Origin: Nematostella vectensis | Taxonomy: Eukaryota; Cnidaria; Anthozoa; Actiniaria; Edwardsiidae | Direction of reading: 5' to 3' | Assembly (NCBI RefSeq): GCF_932526225.1 | Contig: NC_064042.1 | Coordinates: 9,992,040 to 10,056,039 of the forward strand | Length of the DNA: 64,000 nt | Shown: in pieces, positions 49,831 through 59,400 of the stretch | Layout: the number at the start of each line of letters is the position of its first letter | Position numbering within the stretch: the first letter of the stretch is position 1 | Position numbers and translations under genes: made by a program | Notes under the pieces: model-generated | Told to the model about the DNA's origin: nothing | Seen by the model: the letters and a program-made list of their open reading frames with translations, nothing else | Databases searched by the model: none

Positions 49831-50885
49831 TGTAACGTTTTCACTCGCGATTCCTAGACGCCTGGGAGATTGGTGACTGCGAGACTGACTGCGACACTAA
49901 AAGCGCATAAATAATGCAACAGGATTTTTGCGCCATGGGCCCGCAATACATTTTGCCGGTCAGCGACGGACGTGTTTTACGGTCTCGTGTATATCGCATG
50001 TGTTTGAAAAGCTGCAAAAATATTCGGGATTGGAGGAATTCGAAATTTTTTTTTTCGGGAAAGTAAGCCTCAGATAATGTACATTTTTTGCCCAAAACGG
50101 TCTTACCTTTCCCTGGAGCAGCACTTTAAGCGGTCACGGTAACGGATCCTGCATTCTGATTGGCTAAGAGCGGTCCGGAGATTCTTATATCTGCCCTTGT
50201 CCGAGAATTTTGCGCGCGCTGTTCGCTCAAAGTATGTTTTTGCTGGCGCTAAACATTCGGCCTCGGTCAGTATTTTCAAGACCTCGGTAACGGTATTTCA
50301 CGATACGGACCTCCCACCAGGCAAATAACCCGTTTTTATTAAATTACTAAGAAATCCTTTGAATATACTGTAGTGAAGAATAACAGTAACATTGTATCAA
50401 TGATCTATAGTAATGATGACTTTCTTCGGTCTTCTTTGAGTGATTAAACGCTGAAATGAGAAATAAACTTATAAATGGGAGTAGATTAGGTCCTCAATAA
50501 AAAAGCCCACCATTGCTTGACCCAAGCCTCTCTCGCGATCGAGATCGCATCTCTCTGGCGCCGCCTCCAGAAGAAAGCCATTTTGTCTTGATCTTGGCTG
50601 GCCTGGGGCACGTCGTTCTTAAAGTTTGTAAACAGAAACAAAGTAAATAAAGGTTTAATTGTCAATTAGAGTATGCGTATTGAATAACATGTCTTTATTT
50701 CGATGTTAAGTGGACCGTTAGTCCACTAAACAAAGGAATGGGGGGGCGGGGGGGGGGGGGGGGTCAGAAGGCGGAAGAAAAAAGGAAGGCATTTATTTTT
50801 AGTATACCTTAGCGAGGTCGTCGTTATCAGTCTTTTTAAGTTCCACTATCCGCTTTTCAGCCTCTGTTCTCCATCGCCAATACTT

Positions 50886-51360
50886 TTAAGTTGCTTTTCT
50901 GCCCACTTCAGCTTTTCCTCCAACTTGTTTCTTATAGCGGTCATTCATTTTCTTTGATTTTGTAGGAGGAAATCCGCTGGCTTCCACGGCAATGGTTCTC
51001 TTCTGCGCGCGTATAACAGCTAAATTGAGGACATTGCGAATTTTAATACATTCCTTACAAGCGTGTGTTAAGTCATAGGGGTTCATTATACCCGTGCAAG
51101 TGGCTCCCCTCCTGCAAAACCAGTAAGTCGATGTGCCATCCTTTAACAAGCTTTCTTTTTTCCCAGGGGCGTTCGAAAGTGGGATATATCTTTCATTCTT
51201 GAGTCCTGGGCAGAGAGACAGCCTGTCTATTTCCCACATGAGATTCCAGATGTCGTTGGCGTTGCTTAGTGAACTGGGAGAAGCCGTCGTCAACAAGTTT
51301 CTTAATTTCGTCAGTTTTGTATTCGCCGTTCAACTCTGCCCTCCACTCTAATGTCCGTCG
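50886..51360 (-). pseudogene. Unrecognised cysteine-containing coding remnant inside the 7.4-kb element
   Basis: Two overlapping minus-strand frames look protein-like. MSRRTLEWRAELNGEYKTDE starts near 51366. The longer frame, ending near 50886, reads through GTSTYWFCRRGATCTGIMN, THACKECIK and a Lys-rich tail (PPTKSKK). The Cys pattern C-x5-C...C-x2-C could bind metal. A frame change joins the two. I do not recognise the protein. Confidence 0.4.
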
Positions 51361-52049
51361 GGACATGGCTATCTCCAGCCGAATACGCTTTTCATTTGCA
51401 GTGTAACGGAATAACGGAATCTTTGCCTACAGCAAAATAATCTCGCAGAATACAATCTAGCCTATAAAGATAACAAATAACTATTGCATAATAACTTAGC
51501 AGAATTCATATTTTTCTTTGCGATACATTACCTTTTACATATTTCCTGATCTTCACAAACTCGAGCAGCCTCCATCATTCGTTTGAAAATGTGAAAATCC
51601 GTGGATTTGTGCAAAGCGTGCAAAGCACCTCTCTAAATGTGCTACGACCACCAAGGAGATCAACAACCCATCTGTCATTATTTGGACCATTGGACCATGC
51701 CAACATGTTCGCGCAATGGATTCTGAGTAATCTGCATGCCCCGTTATTTTTCTTAGGTCGGGAACGTTTCGTATATCGCGTCGGTGACTGTTCGCGCGCC
51801 ACGGGGTAGTAGCTCGGATTACGCAACGTAACTTGACCGGTTATCTACTCTACATAAACAGGGGGGAGCGCGTCGCAAAACAAGGCAAAATTCGACCAAA
51901 TCAGGAGGGAGTTTCGTTGTTTGTCATTTCTAAATCAATTTACCAAACAACCTCTGTTCCGAACGCCCTTGTATGAATTTAACTTTTTCTGGTTTCCTTT
52001 GGAACGCTGCGAAGATTGTTCTGGATTAAAGAATGCTTTATTGACTATA

Positions 52050-52565
52050 CCATCACTTAACAAGATCGTCCTTTTCTTGTCCTTTTAGGCAAAAGATGGG
52101 TAGCCTGTGTTGCCGCCAGGCCAGGAAACCAAGCACGATAAGCGCGATAAGGATTATGGGTACCAGGGGCGTACGCAGCCTAGGCCTGCAGTTACTGGAC
52201 TGCAAAAAAATTGGTGATCTTATTTGCATAACGAGGGTAAAAAAAATCAAATGTTTACTCATTCATTTTTATGTACGTAGTTTTATATATATGATTGGGA
52301 GCAAAACCTATTAATCATGGTAGTCCACAGATGATTTCCAAACATATTGTTCTGTCGTTCAGTGCCATGCGACGACTGAAGTCCTATCTCAGATCGACGA
52401 CAGCTTGGAGAGGTTTGAAGGCAGTGAGAATGATTTGTTGTATCCGGCGGACATACAGCCTTCAAGTGGAGTTCCCGGTAATGCAACACAGTTCTGACCT
52501 GATATACAGCAATACAGAGAACATAAACACACTACGAATGCTGATAACTTGATAAAGGCAGCCAT
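52050..52565 (-). pseudogene. Remnants D of a two-FZ receptor gene (TM tail and truncated FZ1)
   Basis: At 52053-52165 the minus strand encodes the end of a TM helix and tail (PIILIALIVLGFLAWRQHRL ... QEKDDLVK stop), matching the last exon of genes B and C but broken at its 5' side by a 'GGGGCGTACGCAG' transposon-like sequence. At about 52405-52565 an ATG at 52565 opens MAAFIKL, a signal peptide and the first part of an FZ1 domain (LPGTPLEGCMSAGYNKSF), which is then lost. Neither piece can make a whole receptor. Confidence 0.75.
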
Positions 52566-53573
52566 TATTGAACACGACTCAAGCCGAGGTTGAAACTACA
52601 CGACAAAGGGTCCCGACCCTTTGTCCCTTTCAATAGGTTTTGTCGTGACGGGTGTCACGACAAAGCTACTTTCGGAGAGTGCGTGATATTTGTCACTGTA
52701 CGGAGCGCATAGCGACATACCTTCAAGGGGTTCTCGTCCCGCCAAAAAAAAATATAAAGAAAAAAAGAAAGAAAGCGTGAATTTCGGGTAAGAAGAAAGA
52801 CGGAGACCAGGCGCGCTCTCCAACCTTTTTTCCAAGCACGCGGGGTCTATTCTTCATCTTCCCACAACCCCCTTAAGCTACAGAAAGACTTTCCACAGCG
52901 ATATACGCCTATTTTAAATAAGGTTTCACTCGGAGAGTCGATTAGAAAGCTTTAGCATTCTTGTTTATGTACCTCTTAACGTTCACATGGCGATCTGAGA
53001 CCAGGATTCAGCCATTTATACCTTACCCATGAACCACTGCGATACATCGATTTGCATTAATTAAAATAGGTATACAGCATAACAACAATCAATTTAAAAA
53101 AATAATAAAAAAAGACGTGAAAAAAGACCCATATCTTATTCAGCTGCTTTTTGTTGGTGAGGGTGTTTTTAGTTTTTTTTTTTTTACTGATGTATCATGG
53201 CAAATTGAGATTATCTTTGGCTTTGATTATTTTGGCTTTTGCTTTTATCCCTGTTTTGCTAGCCTGTACATCCTGTACATAATACTGAACTCATGAATAT
53301 TACCGCCAGGCGCGTACCGAGCAGGATTTTTTAGTCTTAGGTAGTCTTAGGGGGTCTAAGGTATCATATGGAATAAGGATAGTATTTGCGAAGACCCTTC
53401 AACAGGAAATGGCTCACTTTTTGGAGACCAAGAGTTTGTACCCCTCCCCCCACCTTCCTCGCGTGACCACGTCAGGTACTGAATGGTCCCTAAGAGATAC
53501 GACCTTTACCCCTGTTCGATGTGTTTTCCTCAGCTATTATAGTAATTTATATTAATGTAAACATGTTCATTTT

Positions 53574-54738
53574 TTAAGCCTTTACGAGATCTTCCTTGTC
53601 TTGTCCTCTCAAACAAATGGTGGGTAGCCTGTGTTGGCGCCAGGCCAGGACACCAAGGATGATAAGCACGATGAGGATTATGGGTACGATCACTGCTACC
53701 GCTACTACAAGCACTTGGACTGCTGGCTTGTTTTGGGAAGGAGGCGGTGATGGCATTTGGTAATCTTTAAGCAAACAAATATCTGTTAGGTAACGGTTGT
53801 AAATAGGTAACTATTCTTTTGATTCTGATATCCCTTAGGGGGTCTTAAGGTGATAGTAGTCCAAAACTTATTATCTGAAACATATTTTACAGTAAACGAC
53901 AAGTGAACTGAGCGCTTAATACTTCTTACTCCACGCTCTATTAGAAACTGCTTCAAACACGCCAAATATGCTATTTCTTCCCAAATTACCACCCCTTGCC
54001 CTTGACCTTGACCTTGCCCTTGCACTCCCCCTCCTCTCCCCCCTCCCCCTCCCCTTCCCCTTCCCCCATCCCCTTCCCCTTCCCCTCCCCCTTCCCCCTT
54101 CCCCCTTCCCCCTTCCCCCTTCCCCCTTCCCCCTTCCCCCTTCCCCCTTCCCCCTTCCCCCTTCCCCCTTCCCCCTCCCCCTTCCCCTTCCCCTTCCCCT
54201 TCCCCTTCCCCTTCCCCCTTCCCCTTCCCCTTCCCTTCCCCCATCCCCTCCCCTCCCCCTCGTCTAGAACGACCCTTACCTTGAAACCACTTGAGCCATG
54301 TCATGGGTGGTGGCCAAGACGATGTTCTACAGTACCCGTGCGATGTGTTACCTGATGCTAACAGCTCGCATCCCGACAACCACGGGCCATACACCGTATT
54401 TAGCACCTCAGGACATTTAACACTAATATCATAACAGAACGACTGGCATAAGGTATAATACTGGAGACCCTCATCGGGAAAGCAAGGCGGAAAGAGATCA
54501 CCACAGAAAAACTTCTTCAAGTTTAAAGAGCACTGGGAAAAATTCTTGAAAAATCCTTGCCAATTGTCGACGGTGGAGCCTGGCTTTACAACAGCGTCTT
54601 CTGAAGTGTTTGTGAAGTTTTTTTCGTAGAATATATTGTAGACTTTGAGTTGGGTTGACAAGCTTATGCTGGTGTGACTGTAACCAATAGATTTACACAT
54701 TGGGAAGATCAAGGGACTGCACTCATTTTCCAGTAAGC
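53574..54738 (-). CDS. Copy C: FZ2 and TM exons of a two-FZ receptor, no FZ1 exon found (exons 54738-54280, 53764-53574)
   Basis: The FZ2 exon (54738-54280, 459 bases, same length as in gene B) has all ten cysteines and intact GTAAGG donor and AG acceptor. The TM exon (53764-53574) joins in phase 1 and encodes MPSPPPSQNKPAVQ, a TM helix and a tail with GQDKEDLVKA. The frames are intact, but I find no FZ1/signal-peptide exon upstream to the window end, and the sequence arises from a block duplication that did not include gene B's exon 1. It may be a 5'-truncated duplicate, an unspliced pseudogene, or part of a gene with a distant first exon. A long open frame also runs through the intron repeat as Gly/Glu-rich sequence; I treat that as an artefact. 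Confidence 0.65.
53995..54262. repeat. (CCCCTT/CCCCCTT)n tract in intron 2 of copy C
   Basis: About 265 bases made almost entirely of CCCCTT and CCCCCTT units (plus strand). On the transcribed minus strand it is a purine-only GGGGAAG tract. The corresponding intron in gene B has only a short C/T-rich seed (about 34110-34170), so the expansion followed the block duplication. Confidence 0.9.
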
Positions 54739-54960
54739 CTTGAAATAAAACACATCACAATTTATTTTATTTTTTGCCTTTACCCCATTCAGACTAGAGC
54801 TCTTTGAGCCCCCCCCCCCCCCCTCCCCTCTGGGAAAATTGCTATAAATTCTGAACCATAGAAACTAAGAGACTAAAACTTTTCCTAAAATTTATTTGCG
54901 GACGTTTTGATGCCATTGACATGTCGAGGAGACGCTTCATGTTACCATGGTAACCCTTTT

Positions 54961-56400
54961 TTCACACAGGTTTCCCAAAAACTAATAACGGTAGAGATTT
55001 TTTTTTTTATATTTTGGTCCTGTTTCTCAGATTTAAATGCCTCTTTTGGCATTATAAGTTTATTTAGGTGACAAGTTTCACAACAGCGCTATTTTTAACC
55101 TCGGATATTTGGGGAGAGGGGTGGGTAAATTTTGCTCTCTCAAAACTGTTTAAAAATGTCATTAGATTTACTAGATGACACTATAAAAGCTAATATTATG
55201 CATTTATCATTATTATGGGCAGTAATACATGCATTCAAATACTTTCTTTGTAATAATGTTTTTTTCTTTTGCAAAAATCATAAGAATCCAAGATGGCGGA
55301 AATTCTTCTAAAAAATGATTATAAACATTTTTATGGCCTTTTTGCATTGTAAGCCGTTAAAAGGTTGATTTTGACATATCTTAATCATGTAAAATGATTT
55401 CAACCCGATATCTGATAATTTTTGAAAGAATATCTAGACATCGTATTTATGACTTCATTGTGACGTCATAACCGATTCTACCACACCCAAAATAGGGCGT
55501 GGCGATTTTTTGCATGCTGATGATTAATGTCTGTAAGTTTGATGGTCATAGCCTAAGCGGTTTATGAAATACGGAGGCCCCCCCCCCCCTTAGTCACAGA
55601 CTGTTCAAAATAGCCCAGCCTGAATAGGGTTAAATAAATGGTCTCTTCGGGCTCCCTGTGGTGTGCAAGAGCTATGACATCACAGGCAAACCTCTTATTT
55701 GCTTTGATTGGGAGAAGCGTGTTTCGTTTCTCCCGTTTCCTCATCTACGAGCACACGAAACGCCATATATTAGACTGGTGCGATTAATGTTATACAATAG
55801 CTCTGTTTCCTGTGCTCGGAGATGGTATCGAGGAAGCGGGGTTTGGGGTTTCCTGTGGCGTCTTACCAGTTACCAGCCTCTTACCAACCACAGGTAACCC
55901 GATTAGAAACTTAAACGGGCGGGATCGATCTTGAGATTAGGCTAAGATTCTCATCTTGGAAAGAACGAAAAACAAGAAAGAGGTAAGCGAATATATATCC
56001 ACATTAGCAACCAGTCAAGCACTACCACGACTCATTCATTTAATTTGGTATATTTTCTTAGATATATCTTTTTATTATAGTTTGTATAGTATAGTTAGTA
56101 GTTTTAGCTTAGTTTTAGCACATATATAATTTTTAGTTGCTGTAAAGCGCATTAGATCATATAGGCAATGAATTTTGCGCTATAGATATAATAAAATTAT
56201 TATTATTACTCGGGGTTCCTGTGGAACGCCGAGTTTAGGTTTCGGCCTTCATGGTCAACACGGTCTCGAGAATGAATTAACGATTATCCTTAAATGTTAT
56301 TTGACCACTGAATTAATGATAGTCATTAATTCATTGTCATGCGCATGGACAAGTGAATTATAAAGCGTTCGGCGCAGCGTCTAGGTATCACACATCCAAT
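54961..56400. other. Spacer between copy C and the KDZ-like gene
   Basis: AT-rich with no supported exon. It includes C runs near 54810 and 55580 and a (TAT)n-like stretch near 56185-56205. I looked for a Frizzled FZ1 exon on the minus strand here and saw none. Confidence 0.45.
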
Positions 56401-59400
56401 ATGGCGCCCAAATCTCGTGGTAAGTGGGACGCAGTTCAGCGCTGTTTAAGCTTTTACTGACCATCATCAAAGGCTCTTTTGGAGATGTGTAAACGATGGG
56501 AGCCTTTGGCGATTTTTTTTTACCTCCTCGTCTATTTTTTTGTAGGTAAAAGAAAGAAATCCGTAGAAGAACTTCTCAAAGAAGGCAGAAACTTGCTTGA
56601 TCGGCAAGAAGTAAAATCAAAGCGAAAGAGGAAACCGGTTCGATTTTTATTTTCTACCGATCCAGCCACGGGACTCAGAAATAACAAAGGGACGTATAAA
56701 GGTCAGAAAAAATCTAAAGAAAAGAGGCTGAACCCCGAGTTTGACGTCTCTGGCGAAGGTTAGTTGTCAAGATGAATGTGTGAGTGCTCAGTCTAAACAC
56801 TTTTTTATCTTGTCTATTTGTTGTTCCTGTAAAACATTACTACTGCCAATATGTTATTTCCCCCTAATAGTATCTACTGTGCTGGTTTTTGTAACAAGTT
56901 GGGCTGGAGGTTTACTTGAAAAGCTATTTCAAGTTGAATATTTCCCGTCAGCAGGCTAGTTGAATAGAGGATCACCACTTGAAATATATAGGTGATATAA
57001 AGCGCTAGAATATTAATGATGAAGTGGCGGTAGCCACGGAACTTCTGTAGAACTATTATAACGTTTTATAACACATTTTCAAGTATTATTTACATAATTA
57101 AAGCGCTATAATGAAACAAAGATCAAGTCTCACAAAGTCTTCTGTAGAATCTATTCTCCATGGCTGCAAGCACTCAAACAATCCTTGAATGGCACCAATA
57201 CGTGCATGCTCTGAAGCACTTAAAGCATAAGGGACTGACACAGCAACATGATTTTATCAAATGTGACATTGTTATCAGTATGTGTCAATGGTGCTAAAAA
57301 TCTACTGTAACATTTATAAGCTTACTTTATATTTATGATAAATCAATATAATCTTACAGAGACTGAAGAGACAGCAGAACACTGCATTCCAAATGATGGA
57401 GAAAATGCAGATTTGTCAGGTAAACAGACATTTTTTATTCCAAATGCATCAATAATGTATCTACTAATAGTTTGCAGTAGAAAGACATGGTGATATTTAT
57501 TATTTATTCATTCATTCATCCATCCATCCATTCATTTATTTATTTATTTATTTAACTTTTATTTTTATTTTTTTGTAATTATGTTCAACTGTTACATAAT
57601 TTGATTTTTTCTGTCTTGCTCACCAAACCAAATTCAGTGGAATTTGATATGGCACTGGGCTACATAAAATCCAAACCTTATAACTGTAAAACTCGCAGAT
57701 GATGAAAACAGAGAATTTGAATTACTAAATGCATAGAGAAATACAGCCCCACCTTTAAATTTAGTGTGCCTCTTACCCTTTTGTATTTGTATTTACAAGC
57801 AGATGATTTTACGGATATTTTAAGCCGAGCAAGAGAACTGCTGAGAAACTGGGAGGGACAGAGCAGGCACAGGCCTTCCTGGAGCGAAAGATCCATCACA
57901 CTACAAGAAAGCTGGGAATCTCTGCGTTCTCAGCTATTCAATGCTAAACTAGAGTCGTTTGCAGTAATGCCCAGCCAAACATGCATGCTTTGTATTAATA
58001 AAATGCCAAGTATACAGTGCTCAGACTGTGGACCAAGAACTGCTTTGTGTTCTGAGTGTGATATATCTGTACATAAAAGCAGTCCATTCCATGACAGACA
58101 GGCACTGGTGAAGGGCCATTATGTTCCAATAGTGCCCTGCTTATCATGGTGTACTACCTCAGAGACCTGGAAAAATGAGAGTAAGCATGAGAGTAAAAGT
58201 GGCTGAAATAATTATTTACTGTAGTGTGTTTAATATTTTACTTTGCCTTACAGTGTATGTCTTTGTAGTTTTCTTTAAGCCACTCTGTACAGTGTATGTT
58301 TAACAAAACAAAAACAGATCAATACAGTAAATGAACAGAATGTTGTTTCTTCAGAGAAAAGTTTTCTTCCATTACCAGTTTTCCTTAAGTATTTAAGTCC
58401 AAAGTATTTAACAGTATTATTCTAATGCTTATATTGTGGTGCTTACATTGTGTTTAAGGTAAAAGTATCCCTACTAAAGATGAGGTCTATTGCCCTGAGT
58501 GCAACCACAAATGCTGCATAGCTGGATTCCTTGAATCACATATATTTGTTGTGACTATGAAAGGTATATAGCATTGTTACATTATTGCTAATACAATTTA
58601 CAGGTCATGAACATTTATTTAATCTAAGGTCAAATATTCTATATCTTTGTACATTGACAACATAGATACTTACTTACAGTATGCTCATTTTCCCCTGGGG
58701 TCCACTTTTTCTCACAGACTCCTGAGCCCTTCTATCCACATCGCTCTGACTTAATTCCTTATGCAGTCGATTATGATATTATAATTTCAAATCTAAAATA
58801 ACTTTTGGTGAGATTGTATGTTTACCATCAATTCAAAACTGTTGCCATCCAGTAACTTGTTAAAGATATGTGCATTGAAAATGTGCATTTAAAATGACTT
58901 TAAATATTTTTATTATTTGTTTTTAGGGCGGTTTGATCTGAATAACCTGAGATACGTTTGTACCAGTTGTGATAAGACATGGGGGGGTAACCACCCCATT
59001 ATTCTTGTGCAGCTCGGCTTCTGGCCAGGGAGCATTACCGGTGCATGTTACGCCTTTGATGATAGCCTCTTTGTCTACTGGGACATGCTGCAGAAGCAGG
59101 TGCCAGGCATCTCAGAAAGGGCCTTTCTCAAATCTCTTGAGGAGTTCTCCAAGTGTAGAGGGCGAGTAAGTGTATTGAAATCCACTCTTTGGATGTTGTT
59201 TTCTATCATATCTTGTCACAACAAGACTTTTTTACCAACATAAATATCATCATATGACAAAATAGTTACTGAAGATGCATTTGGCATGCCACTGATTGAC
59301 GATTACACTGTACTATTGTGGTAGTTTTCAATGTATCCTATTCCAGCCAATACAGTCCTTGTGTTATCTCTTCTGTAGGTTGGCACAGTCAATCCACAGA

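Larger units (their letters stand above)
47495..50529. mobile_element. 3.0-kb element with roughly 533-bp terminal inverted repeats
   Basis: The left arm (47495-48027, starting AGGCTTGGGTCAAGCAATGG) is inverted at 49998-50529 with very few differences. Shared blocks include TTTATTGAGGACCTAATCTA, GGTGGGAGGTCCGTATCGTG and CTTAAAGTGCTGCTCCAGGG. The interior contains a nested MITE (48463-49258) and a minus-strand coding remnant. No clear target-site duplication is visible. The high similarity of the arms means recent activity or gene conversion. Confidence 0.8.
44521..51968. mobile_element. 7.4-kb element bounded by roughly 240-bp inverted arms
   Basis: The left arm (44521-44755) starts GGGCGTT(G/C)GGAACAGAGGTT and is inverted at 51705-51968. 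Shared blocks include TTGTTTGGTAAATTGATTTA, GACGCGCTCCCCCCTGTTTA, GGTCAAGTTACGTTGCGTAA and TCACCGACGCGATATACGAA. Flanks TTGAGTATGA and TTGTATGAAT are similar but not identical, so a target duplication is only suggested. Decayed coding fragments lie inside (44810-47030 +; 50886-51360 -), along with another nested inverted-repeat element. The left end is 52 bases upstream of gene B's start codon. Confidence 0.65.
52405..54960. repeat. Segmental duplication, second copy of 31740-34960
   Basis: The order FZ1 start, upstream flank, dispersed repeat, TM exon, FZ2 exon and distal flank is the same as at 31740-34960 and in the same orientation. Similarity is high in the exons and upstream flank. Deletions shorten the spacer, and a C/T-rich tract expands intron 2 of copy C. 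Confidence 0.85.

Noticed and set aside
47495-50529. Possible LTR retrotransposon
   Set aside because: The 533-bp arms are inverted, not direct, and no reverse transcriptase, integrase or primer-binding site is visible.
51575-51826. 83-codon minus-strand frame (ANMLAWSNGPNNDRWVVDLLGG...)
   Set aside because: It overlaps the right arm of the 7.4-kb element, a neighbouring frame also looks protein-like, and neither stays open. At most it is a decayed fragment and I could not assign it.
53968-54355. Plus-strand Pro/Leu/Phe frames of about 100-120 codons
   Set aside because: These are readings of the CCCC(C)TT repeat with no other support.
53786-54712. 308-codon minus-strand frame running from the FZ2 exon through the C/T tract
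   Set aside because: The part beyond 54280 is intron: the GTAAGG donor is conserved with gene B, and the extra residues are only Gly/Glu/Lys runs from the repeat.
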